Shown piece by piece: positions 1 to 10,115 of a stretch of DNA of 64,000 nt. The notes under the pieces were generated by a model that had not been told where the DNA came from, did not search any database, and saw nothing but the letters and a program-made list of their open reading frames with translations. Position numbers and translations under genes: made by a program. Source of the DNA: Scedosporium boydii (taxonomy: Eukaryota; Ascomycota; Sordariomycetes; Microascales; Microascaceae); NCBI GenBank assembly GCA_002221725.1, contig NJFT01000086.1, positions 87,074-151,073 on the forward strand, written 5' to 3'. The number at the start of each line of letters is the position of its first letter. Within the stretch, counting starts at the first letter, position 1.

Positions 1-1
1 C

Positions 2-885
2 ACGACGCCATCAACCTCGCAGCCAGCGAGACGTCTACCCCGGCAGCCCGGTTCAACTTATCAACCAAGCAACGGCCGCGAAGTCAGCCACCAGCAAAAC
101 GACCGTTCGTCAAATAACCACCCCAATCAGCGTTTGCACGCCGAGATTTCTGACAATATCCGTCGGCCTGGTCAGCCGCAGACGAGATTTCTTGAGCTCT
201 GTGTGAACACTGGCGAGTTTCAGCGACACCTCGGAGAGATCAATATCACGGACGTGGAGACCGACTCTCAGCTATTCGACCGTGTGAGGGAGAAATATCT
301 GGAATTGAGAAGCTTTCGGGCCAAGTACTTTCTTCTCAAGCCCGTTGACGTCCATTTCGTCCAGGTGTGTCTCCCATTCTTTTACCCTTTTCTGCGACTA
401 CCTTTATTAACCTGGACTCGCAGTTCTCTCTTGAAGACAGATATCGCGTCGGAATACTCGACAAACCAATGGCCATACCCACCGAAGAAGAAATGCTGTC
501 TGAGGGTTATGGCTATCACCCCTGCCCGATGAAGCCACCTCCGATTCCGGCCCACATCTTCTTACACTATTTATCACACGAGAAAGGCGCCCATAAGAGG
601 TTAATATGGGGCAGGCGCATCCCGCAGAAACTCCACAAAAGCATTCTCGAAACGTACCGGACCGACGGGCTTATTTTGGGCTGGGGCGTTCACATTATAG
701 AGGGATTGGACAGGTTCAGGGCACTCATCGCCACGCTAGCGATCCTTTTCGTGAGTGGCGTCATAGGGATCTCGTGGGCGCTAGCGCGTGCCGATGTGCA
801 GGGTGGTGTTGGGATCGGGGCTTGGCTCACCAGCGTGCAAGCCGTCGTGCTCATGATGGTTTTGACGAAGTGGAACGAGCTCTGA
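2..885 (+). CDS. Uncharacterised fungal two-helix membrane protein, 5' end outside window
   Basis: The frame is open from base 2 with no start codon of its own, so the gene begins upstream. Exon 1 ends at 364 and a 59-nt phase-0 intron (365-423, GTGTGT...CTCGCAG) leads to exon 2 (424-885). The product has an N-terminal part containing RFLELCVNTGEF, a middle part with YHPCPMKPPPIPA, then the motif LGWGVHIIEG followed by two hydrophobic helices near the C-terminus (residues around LIATLAILFVSGVIGISWAL and the segment before the end). I recognise this as a common Pezizomycotina family of unknown function in which the GWGVHIIEG motif precedes the membrane segments. It probably sits in an internal membrane. 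No catalytic motif is visible. The reading frame looks intact. Confidence 0.75.
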
Positions 886-2040
886 AAGTAGAAACCCGAC
901 AGCGCATTATGAGCGGGGAAAAGCATGGCGGTCTCGCAGTCCAGTGCCTCTTCCTCAGCCAGTCCTTGCCTCTTCTGACGGGTCCCGCCGCCAAAGAGGC
1001 TGGATCGTGGCATGGTCCCCTTCCGAAATCGGCCTCGGCTCGCCCAGGCTTTTGCTTGTCCGGTTGTTGGTGCTCGGCATAGGAACCGATTCCCCAACTA
1101 TCCAACTACTTAGGAACGGTGAACAGACTTGATAAAACCCTAAAATTATACTTATACTATGAGTAGAGAAGCCAAGTAAGTTGACGTCAAGTCGATTTAT
1201 CTATCAGTATTAGTCCTGAATCGAAATAAGGCTCCTTCTATTTGGCCTTCTCTTGTCTACTTTTTAAGCAGTTCACTCTTAACAACCTTCTCTTTAAGCG
1301 CAGTGGCCGCAATGCGTATCTGGCCTAATAAGGTGGGACAGCTCCATCTACCTCGTAAATGTGCTTCTCGCCAATACGTCGCTCTTTGTCCAGGTGTGGC
1401 TCTCTCCCCCTGTTTGCGATTTTTGTCGTTGTGCAGTTTCTCTGGTGATGTGCCGCTCTGCAAGATCACGACTTGCTTGTTCACTCCGGTTCTTCCGAAC
1501 TTTCCAGCCTTGAATCCTTCCGATGGATTTGTCCAGGCACCCTCGACAAGGAGCGTCAAGGCCCTTTTTCTCGGGTCATAAAACCACTCTGATGACCTCA
1601 AGACCATCCTCTCTCATGTCAGCTCATAGCAATCTCCTCTAACAGGGGCCTCGAGTGGAACAACGAACGATGGTTTGCAGTTCGGCTGAAAGGGGGTTTA
1701 CTTCGCAGGATAATAGCTGGTCCACATAATGCATGAAGATATTCTCTGGTGATAGTCAATAAAAGCCCTCACCGGCATCGCCCCAACAGGTGGAGGTGTA
1801 CTCGGTAAGACTAGAAACTCCCGCGGGTCGCTTTTCCTTCTAAGGAATCGTGGGACCTTACGGGCATGAGATGTTCCAGCCATCAAGCATTTGGGGGAGC
1901 TGCTCTCGTGTATAAAATGGATGTTGTTTGCCAGTCAAGTCCCCTTTCCCATATCTCCCGACTACTCTCATCGTAGCCACCGTCATCATTATTATTATAA
2001 CCAGTCTAGTCCCGCAGAGACAATCCGAACATTTGACAAA
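886..2040. other. Intergenic stretch, no supported gene
   Basis: No gene was recognised. A 116-codon frame on the minus strand (1257-1607) is arginine/lysine rich, with no family resemblance and no convincing splice context. It is more likely chance or a remnant. The last 150 bases are the likely promoter of the small secreted protein that starts at 2041 and are pyrimidine rich. Confidence 0.5.
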
Positions 2041-2527
2041 ATGAAGTTCTCTGCTGCCATTTTCGGTCTCATTTCCCTCCTTGGCCTCACACAGGCACAA
2101 CTTACAGATTGGGATCACGATGGCCTTCCAGATGGTACTTACCTCCCAGCCTGCACTGTGAGACAATACCCTTGACCCCCACATCTGTCCTGCATTTTTG
2201 TCCCAGATACTAATCTCGAAATCGCACTAGGTTTACTGTTTCATTTCGCTCCTCCAGAGTAACATGGAACCGCTGTTGACCTGCACAGAGTCAAACATGT
2301 ATCGTTGCTTCTGCAAGAGCGCGTCCCTGCCTGTGCTCTATAAGCAGTGCGTGTGCGACAGCTGCCCGGACGCTGCGACCAAGCAGGCCGCCCTCCAATT
2401 TGGCCTGGATACTTGCGCAAGTGAGTAGCTCTTGATGGATGTTTGTTTTTCTACAAGTTATCAGAGCAAGCTAACATTCTACCTAGTTAATGATGCCTAT
2501 ATCGACTGGCTTGGCAACACTCGCTGA
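2041..2527 (+). CDS. Small secreted protein with eight cysteines (CFEM-like, candidate effector)
   Basis: Three exons: 2041-2157, 2258-2420 and 2487-2527, with introns 2158-2257 (GTGAGA...CCAG) and 2421-2486 (GTGAGT...CTAG) and phases that join cleanly. The product is about 106 residues. Residues 1-19 form a classical signal peptide (MKFSAAIFGLISLLGLTQA). The mature part contains eight cysteines, including the paired patterns CFC and CVCDSC, in an order that resembles, but does not exactly match, CFEM domains (PAC at the start, CFC in the middle, a final TC). It is expected to be secreted, with four disulfides. Function is unknown: a small effector, a surface protein or a haem-binding CFEM relative are all possible. 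It stands alone, with long non-coding stretches on both sides. Confidence 0.75.
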
Positions 2528-4754
2528 GCGGAGGTCCTACCTGACATTGGTTAAAACTGGCTACGGCTCCCTTGCCAAGCTTGGCAGGTCAAGGAATGTC
2601 TGAAAATCCAACCATGGGTTGGTGCTCCTCTGTAATTAAGACCTTAGTTCAGCTTTGACGGAGGATGAAAGGCCCAAAGCAGTCCCGCAGGTTTCCCTGA
2701 CTGCCATGCGTATGTGGAGTGATTTGGCTTTGCGTCCTTAGCGGTAACGTGAGATTCTATTCTTCTGCTTGTCCAAGTATGCAACGGCTCCGAGTCAAAT
2801 TAGGTTAAGATGTGCAATAGCTTTCGGTTCTGGTTAAACTGTGTGCGGATCCAGGCCTCATGGTTGTAGAGCTGAATACCCATAGCTGGTGGCTTTCAGT
2901 CGAATTACTGAACAAGTGACGAGCAGGGGAAGCAGGGGGGAGAAGCGTGGGTTGTATGCGGGAGACAAGAAGGCGGGAGCGTGGAGGCGGAATTATTTTC
3001 CGCTGTCTGCCAAGGAATCCTTTCACCCACCCCATCCGCCTCTTTGACGGAACGGACCGCTGGTTATTTGTGCTGTGCATAATGGGTTGTTTGCCCAGAG
3101 TTCCCCCAGCGGATCATATCTAGATCTCTTTCCCCTCTTGGCGGAAGAGGGAAAAATGTGAACTGGCTAGTAATATGTGACCCCGTGTCCTGGTTTTTGA
3201 GCTCACGCGAAGCGATTTATTGTCATCCTTCACAAACGCCGAACACGCAAAATACGAAGGAGCTTGACTCGAGGAGTATGACTCGTGTCCCCAGGCATGG
3301 GGTCTTGCAGCTGGAATCCACGGCCGGGGCTGTTTCCTTTTGTGGTAAAGTGAGTCGGCCCGGTTCTCGAGTGGCGCTCGTTCAGCAGGAGAAAAGGATC
3401 AGGATGGAGGCGAGAGTGCAGGGTTAATGTGATGCATGCATGCCTGTTTTATCAATCTGATTGATTAGATTGATAAGATGGTCCTGGCCAGGCATCGCTT
3501 GCTCTCACAGGGGCGGAGTGAGTGGGGAATTTTGTATGAGGTTGTAAAGAAGAGACTGAGAAGGATTGGCCCTTATTTGAGCGGGCGCTTAGGCTCGACT
3601 CGACGATCCCGATCGTTGGACTGATTTCTTGGACCGCCCGCTTGGAATGAGGAAATCCCGGTTCGAGGCTGTCGATTGCCGGGAACTTTGATTTGGACAT
3701 CTATATGTTCGATGTCTCCCGGGTGAATCCCTTGAGCAATTTATTCCACAAATTTCCGCTTTGGTGCGTCATGAGCTCATGATGAGCGCTCTGTGCTCGA
3801 GTTGGCTTGCTCATTAGCCCACATCCGCTCCTTTCCGCGAGGGCCAGAAAAGTATTTGATCTTACAGTACAGTAGACTTCAGGTTCATCCTCCAGATTCA
3901 GTGTGGAATCTTTTTAGCTTCTTTTGAAAAAGCGCTGGTAAATTCTCTGTGGATGGACATTGATCGTCCGCAGGTGTGAACCTCCCTACAGTACCACAGC
4001 CAATATTGCCGGCCATCATATCAATCACAAGTTATGGCCCCGTTGGATATATTCAAAGACTTGCATCGGCTGTCGCAATTCTAGCCAATACTGGTGGGGC
4101 TACCCATTCACGGATCTGCATGCATTCCGGCCTTGACTGGACGTTCCTGTACCTGGCCTGGTCGGGGAAAAGGCGTAACTAATTGGAGCTCGTCCATCTG
4201 GGCCGATAAGCGGACATCTTATGCCTGTCGACTATTAGAGCAAGCTTCAAGGCCGGGCTTTGCTGTATCGGGGCGATAGATTGACGGTTTTCGGAGATTC
4301 AGCATGGATGGCCTCAATTCTACGATTACCTTAGAATTAGCTCTATGAAAGCAGGGCTTCGAGTCAGATCAGCAGGCGTCGAAGTCGCGTCTTGGAATTT
4401 TGTATAGCTCTACCACGGTAGAAAAGGGGCGACGTGTGCCGGATTTGATTGATCGCTGTGATGCTTTTAGTACATAAGAACCCAGGCCATTTTGGGTGGC
4501 CGAGGAGGAAAATGCCCATGGTTTCTCACTGCTCCGCAACTTCGCGCCTTGGTGGACAGGCACAGCCACCCTGTAAGTTGGTCTCTCTTCGCCAATCGAA
4601 TTCCAACATACTCATCAGGGCTGCACATCTTTCGATTTCTCTGATGTTGGCTGCCAGATGTGGTTAGAAAAAAGAACCCTCGTGCTGCCCAAGCTCCACG
4701 CCAGAACATACTGCGCTCTTCCTTCCTTCTGCTTCAACCTTTCGCAAAACGGTG
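2528..4754. other. Long intergenic region, nothing recognised
   Basis: More than 2 kb with only short frames on both strands, none with a recognisable family, signal peptide or consistent splice sites. There is no obvious repeat or transposon terminus. It separates the small secreted protein from the NACHT gene. The last 100 bases are the likely promoter and leader of the NACHT gene. Confidence 0.5.
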
Positions 4755-7700
4755 ATGGAGCCTCTCACAGCGCTGGGTCTCACGGGCAACATTGTCCAAT
4801 TCGTTGACTTTGCCTGCAGATTGTTCGAGGGTGCCAGGACGATTTACAAATCGGCGTCCAGCTCCAGCGACGAATATGCCGTCCCCCACGTCATCGCGAC
4901 CGATCTCAGCCGCCTCTCGGGCGAAATTATGGTTTCCCCCGATCATCCTGAAGGCCTGCGGTGTCTGGCGGCCGAGGCAGAAAGCATCAGCCGGGAACTT
5001 CTGGGAGCTTTGCAAAAGTTAAAACTGCAGGGACAGAAGACGAAATGGAAAAGCTTCATTGTTGCGTTGAAGGAGGCGTGGAACCGTGACAAGGTGAATG
5101 AGATAGCTGGCAGGTTATCTGCCCTCCAGAGCCAACTGAATATGCACATTCAACTTATGGTTAGGTAAAGCTTTCGGAATTCCCTAAAGACTAATTGGGT
5201 TGGCCCTGAGCTCACAATGCGTCTTCTCGACAGGACCGAAATATCCAAGATCTCGAACAGCATTAAGAATCTAGAGCTGAACGACGCGAGACTCAATTTG
5301 AAGATGCACGCAAACATAATATCAGCAACGCAGTCCGAAACCACTCTTAGAAAGACGGTTCAGCCGGAAAATATGGAAAATAAGAATGCGCTTCCCATCG
5401 CCTCGACGGAGAGTGACTTCAAGATCGGGGACAAAGAGTGGCTAAAAACTGTCGAGACGCAGCTCGACAAGTTGAATCACGAAGTTTCGACCATGCAACA
5501 AGATCAGCAGCTGCTGCTAAGTCTCTGGTTCGATAGCATAACCATGCGTAGGGACAACCTCCCACAGGCTCACAGAAACACCTTTTCCTGGATTTTCAAG
5601 GGATCTTTGCCGGACGAGTCGCAAGAAATCCACTTCTCCAATTGGTTGCAAAACGAAAACGGGACGTTCTGGATCAGAGGAAAAGCCGGCTCGGGGAAGT
5701 CGATGCTCATGAAGTTCCTAATCAGTCGTCCCCAAACAGATAGGCTTCTCAAAACCTGGGCGGGCGATCAAGATCTGATCACTGCTGAATTCTTCTTCTG
5801 GAGCTCGGGTACGGCACTGCAAAAGTCGCAAATAGGCTTGCTCAGGTCTTTACTCTTTGAAATTTTGCGCCAATGTCCCGAATTGCTGTCCCACGTCCGC
5901 ACCGCTCGAGCGCAATTCAAGAACCGAGCGAATCCTCATGGTTTCCGCTCCAAAGAGGAATACTCCCCGCGGCCTATGGATCATTATTTTGATGATATCT
6001 CTGCGTGGAACCGTGAGGAATTACTTTGGGCATACCAATGCCTCATCCAGCATAAGGTATCGGCGAAGTTCTGCTTCTTCATCGACGGTCTTGATGAGTT
6101 CAAGGCAGAACGTGACCAAGATCATCGCGATCTTGTGAAAACCCTACGGGCACTTGCCACATTGCCGCATATCAAACTTTGCTTGTCAAGCAGGCCCTGG
6201 ATAGAGTTTGCTGATGCGTTCGGAACCAATACGCAGCGGGTCTTGCAGTTAGAGGACCTCACAAAAGGAGACATACACCAGTACGTCTCTGACAAGTTGA
6301 CGGAGCACGATCAGTATAAAAAATTGTCGCAAACCAACTCGGGGTACTCCGATCTTATTAATGAAGTTGTCCGAAAAGCGCAGGGAGTCTTCCTTTGGGT
6401 GTTCCTTGTTGTTCGTGATCTCCTTGATGGCCTCACGTATAACGACACCATCAAGACCATGCACCTGCGACTTAACCAGTTCCCCGAAGATCTCGAGAGC
6501 TACTTCCAGCTCATGATTGACTCGATACCCAAGTTCTACCGCAAGCAAACCTCCCAGACTTTCCGAATTGCTCTATCCAGGGAAGAGCCGTTACTGCTGC
6601 TAACGTACGCCTTTGTTGACGATGTCGAGGAAGATCCAAGTCTCGGGTTTGTGGAAACCGACTTGGAGCTCTCATCGTCCGTCATTGCAGACAAATTTGA
6701 TACGATGCGGCGACGTCTAGACGGGAGATGCAAGGGATTGGTGGAAGTCGTCAAATACAGATATGCCCAGAACGACCTGGACCGCTACAGGGTTGACTTC
6801 CTCCACAGGACAGTTCGAGGCTATTTGCTTCGTTCTGAAGGCGTTCGGAGCTTCATACTGGAAGAGTCGGGGTCAGATGGGCAACTCTGGATAAGAACCT
6901 GCCATGCAGCAGTTCTCACTCTGAGAGCCCTTTCTGCCATCCAACGCAATGCCCCGCGGTCGCAGGAAATCTGGGATGAGATATTCAACTTTGCCTATTT
7001 GGTGTCCCAGGAATGTACCGATCCAGCTGCTGTGGACCTTATTCTGGGCCATGCGGAGAAAATATCGGTACAGGACATGGATTTCATGGACCGCCTTAGC
7101 CTGGCATGCGAGTATGGGCTTTCGCGTTATGTAAAACGTATGATGTCGGATCGATACGATGGTGACTGCTTGTTGGCGGCGTCGAAACGTCACACTGCTG
7201 ATAGCATTATCTCCCACGCTTTAACGCCCAATCGAATATCAGGAGAACTCTCTACTGATCTCGTTAGCTATCTCCTCAGTATTGGAGTTAACCCACACAA
7301 ACAATGGGACTCTCCCGGACCTCCAATGACATACGAGGAGCAGGAGGGCTACGGGACTACCGTTACCTGGAATGTAGATGGTGGAGCGGAAACCACATTC
7401 ACGACGTTTCTGGACAAAATAGGAAAAGGCAAAATATCAACAACGCAAAAGGGGGTCTTGGAGGTGACGAGATTGCTTCTTTCTAAGCTGTCCAATCTTG
7501 ACCAACCTTATCCAAACGTTGCGACAGATGAAAATGTCACGGTTAGGTCTATTATCATGCGTTACTTCACTCAATCCCAGGTTTCGTGGCTGCTTGGGTC
7601 ACACTCGCTGGGGAGGAACTATGGGGCCTCGGTGCGGAGTTGGGAACAGGGCAGAAGACGTAATAGGAATGCAGAACTAGCACGGGGGAGACATCGTAAG

Positions 7701-7805
7701 GAGAAGACAATTGGAGAGAGACATCAGGAGGAAGAGAAAATGTGGGAGAGGTATCGGAAACGGAGGGGTTGGAAGGAAACCAGCCCATGTCGAACGCGAT
7801 CTTGA
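4755..7805 (+). CDS. NACHT-type STAND NTPase (fungal NLR-like)
   Basis: Two exons, 4755-5164 and 5234-7805, around a 69-nt intron (GTAAAG...CGACAG), give about 993 residues. The N-terminal ~130 residues are a helical STAND N-terminal domain (MEPLTALGLTGNIVQFVDFA). A NACHT domain follows, with Walker A GKAGSGKS at about 286-293, Walker B FIDGLDEF at about 419-426 and the downstream LCLSSRPW motif. After that comes the winged-helix/DUF7791-like region seen in fungal NACHT proteins (VFLWVFLVVRDLLDGL). The C-terminus has no WD, TPR or ankyrin repeats. It ends in an unusual highly charged tail (residues ~930-993) rich in R, E and K, possibly coiled coil or extension past an older end. STAND proteins act as oligomerising switches in allorecognition and cell death, and the ligand here is unknown. 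The frame is intact. Confidence 0.88.
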
Positions 7806-8167
7806 GTTACTTTGGAGCAATACCGCGAGCAACTTCAAGGGCAATAAAGGGACCCTCCGTGGGGCAATTCTCGGTCTGCTCAGTTCCCATTTTGTTGGAA
7901 GAGGTGAGAAAGCCTTGTAGACCTATAATAGCTGCTTTATGTCATAAAATACTCGGTGCTCACGGTAATTTGCTTTGTGCGAGCAGAACTCTGGGAAAGC
8001 TAGTTTAGAAGTTAACTTCGGGTGACCGAAACGGTACTCTAAAACTTCACACTCCGAAACAACCATTATGAGGAATCCGGGATCTTCCCAACCGAACCTC
8101 AAACTTCCTGCCACGGCCCCGATCATACCGAGACATCAAAAAAAAGAAGTCGAGACTGACAAAAAGA
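7806..8167. other. Intergenic, NACHT 3' region to 5S rRNA
   Basis: No gene is visible. A short A-run lies just before 8168. On the minus strand it reads as a T-rich tract directly after the 5S rRNA copy, which fits a Pol III stop signal. Confidence 0.5.
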
Positions 8168-8286
8168 ACATACAACATCAGGGATTCGCTGGTCGTCACC
8201 GACCCAACTACTAGTCTGACGCTTCGCAGCTTGTGTTCAGGGGAGCGGACGGGACCCTCAATTGTCTGCGAGCTATGGCCGTATGT
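8168..8286 (-). rRNA. 5S ribosomal RNA, copy 1 (divergent type)
   Basis: 119 nt, read on the minus strand. It begins ACATACGGCCATAG and ends in GTATGT, which pairs with the 5' ACATAC (helix I). It keeps the conserved fungal 5S blocks GTCCCGTCCGCTC, AGTAGTTGGGT and GTGACGACCAGCGAATCCC. Helix II is fully paired (GCTCGCAG with CTGCGAAGC, one bulged A as in other 5S RNAs) even though its sequence differs from copy 2, so the variation is structure-preserving. A TCTTTTTG tract follows at once as a Pol III terminator. It transcribes in the same direction as the second copy 85 bp away. Confidence 0.88.
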
Positions 8287-8371
8287 ACTTGTATGAGTTG
8301 TTAGAGCACCTTATAAAAGAGGCGGGAAAAAGGGAAATGAAAAAGTCGTCGCGAAACGGGACCAAAAAAAG

Positions 8372-8490
8372 ACATACAGCACCGGGGATTCGCTGGTCGT
8401 CACCGACCCAACTACTGATCCGGCGCTCTGGAGCTTAACTAGGCGAGAGCGGACGGGATCGCGTGTTTTCTCTAGGCTATGGTCGTATGT
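8372..8490 (-). rRNA. 5S ribosomal RNA, copy 2
   Basis: 119 nt, minus strand, starting ACATACGACCATAG and ending GTATGT. All the conserved internal blocks are present (ATCCCGTCCGCTC, TTAAGC, CAGTAGTTGGGT, GTGACGACCAGCGAATCCC), so the internal control regions used by TFIIIA/TFIIIC are probably kept. Helix III is perfect (GCGA with TCGC). Helix II pairs except for one A-C mismatch. It is followed on the minus strand by CTTTTTTTGG, a strong Pol III terminator. It lies upstream of copy 1 in the same orientation. Confidence 0.9.
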
Positions 8491-8818
8491 GGTATGCCTC
8501 TTCCCGCAAGCGCTATTTGAATGGTGAGGGTCATAAGGAAGCGGAAGAGATGGGAACCGCACTACTCTTCGAACTTCATTGCGCTTCGAAGTACGGATCT
8601 AGTTATCATCACGGACTTGTGCCTGAACGCATACGCCTCCGCGGAGTATTACATTCAGAAAGAACTGCATTTGGGTAAGGCAAAGGTCAACTCAATAATA
8701 ATCCATTCCCAGAAACCCACTACGGCTCGATCCATTCTCCGTTCCTTGCCCCTATTTCCCCAGAATTCGGTAGGCGATGAGGCTGAGGGCTTACTACTCA
8801 TCACCACACACAATGGAT
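8491..8818. other. Intergenic, nothing recognised
   Basis: Separates the 5S rRNA pair from the 3' end of the methyltransferase gene. Short frames here overlap the 5S gene or are chance. No other signal was seen. Confidence 0.5.
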
Positions 8819-9718
8819 CTAATGATTCTCCGCCATAACTGCAAATTCCGCGACCCAGACATCCATGGTGGTAACCCGCTTCAGCCCTCCGACGTTCTCA
8901 GCGGAAGATATGACGGCATCTCTTCCCGATCGAACAAGCGTTGCTACTCGCGAATCTTCAATCTCAGACTCAACCTCGTGCAGGAAGCCCTTTCCGGCCA
9001 CGGCGCTCGCCTCCCACATGCCATCAAAGAGCCCATCCTCAGGAACAATGCGGCTCTCCTCCTCCAATGACCACCCCACTGCCTCTGCAATATCACGAAT
9101 CTCACGAGGACTGACTAGTGTCCGTATATTCTCATTGCTCTCCACCTTGTGGGCCTCCATGGTCGCCCTGGCGATCGCGGCTAAGACATGGGGTGCCGCA
9201 GTAGCCCTACTAGCATGGAGGGCATATTCCGCGACATAGACTGCCTTGACTCTGCCCTTCAGGGAGGCCAAAATAGCCTTCAGAGTCTCAGGAGACGCGA
9301 AATACCAAATGCAATGCAAGAAGACTACCGCATCCCAAGTCTCATTCCCCTTGGCCAGGAATTCCACAGGATCCGCCCTGTGCCACGAAATTCGTTGCCC
9401 CACGGGGCCGTTGCTGAGGAATGCCTGTGCCTGATCCAGCGTAAAAGGTGCGCCGTAATCTCCAGGTGCGGGGTCGACGGCATCGATGTGACCTGAAGGA
9501 CCGACCGCCTCCGCCAGGACAGCCGTGCAGTTTCCTTGGCCGCAGCCGATTTCGAGAATCCGACTGCCACGGGGGATTCCCCATGTATTGATGATGCGAA
9601 TGCGGTGTCGGGCTTGGCCGAGCTCGATCGTTGGGCTGTCGGGCTCTTGAAGCGAGTAGGCCGCTACTCGCTCTGCGGAGGACAGGGGGATCGGTGCGAA
9701 ATCCTGGTCTGTGGACAT
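8819..9718 (-). CDS. Class I SAM-dependent methyltransferase
   Basis: A single exon of 299 residues starting at an ATG at 9718. Motif I, ILEIGCGQGN, at about residues 53-62 binds S-adenosylmethionine. An acidic residue in AVDPAP is the likely motif II ribose contact, and WDAVVFLHCIWYF corresponds to the motif IV region. The C-terminal half (LVSPREIRDIAEAVGW) resembles the substrate side of small-molecule methyltransferases of the Methyltransf_11/25 type. It is probably cytosolic, with no signal peptide or membrane segment. The substrate cannot be told from the sequence and there is no biosynthetic partner next door, so I do not assign a pathway. The frame is intact. Confidence 0.85.
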   Translation of the reverse strand: MSTDQDFAPIPLSSAERVAAYSLQEPDSPTIELGQARHRIRIINTWGIPRGSRILEIGCGQGNCTAVLAEAVGPSGHIDAVDPAPGDYGAPFTLDQAQAFLSNGPVGQRISWHRADPVEFLAKGNETWDAVVFLHCIWYFASPETLKAILASLKGRVKAVYVAEYALHASRATAAPHVLAAIARATMEAHKVESNENIRTLVSPREIRDIAEAVGWSLEEESRIVPEDGLFDGMWEASAVAGKGFLHEVESEIEDSRVATLVRSGRDAVISSAENVGGLKRVTTMDVWVAEFAVMAENH

Positions 9719-10115
9719 GGTCGTATTGAGTGTGGCGGTTTTTCTTAGGCTTAGTCGTGAATACTAGACGCCTTCGTTCTCCAACAGCGACTGCTTCACC
9801 TTTTCCCCCGGAATTCGAGGTCAAAAAATAGAGGATTGTGTTGCGGAGGAGTAAGAGAGGGGGTAAGCGGCAGATGTAATATATGCCGAGAGGTTTTCGG
9901 GAAATTGCTCCACACATATCATGCCGTCACTTTATCATATCTGTAGACACATATCAGTTGACGTGTACAAATGCCATCAAAACCACCGAGTCTTTGCGTA
10001 GTGTATCTCTGGCCTACAAGTGGGGAGGGGTTCTAATATAATCAAACTGACGACTGTTGACCCGCATCTCGAGCCCCCGGGCCCCAATGCAACGGATTTC
10101 TTGCGTGAAAGGAAA
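9719..10115. other. Intergenic, methyltransferase promoter side
   Basis: Contains the upstream region of the methyltransferase gene and the 3' flank of the AAA gene. No further gene or repeat was seen. Confidence 0.5.

Noticed and set aside
1257..1607. 116-codon minus-strand frame between the first two genes
   Set aside because: Basic, no family features, no promoter or splice context, and the opposite strand is open to a similar degree.
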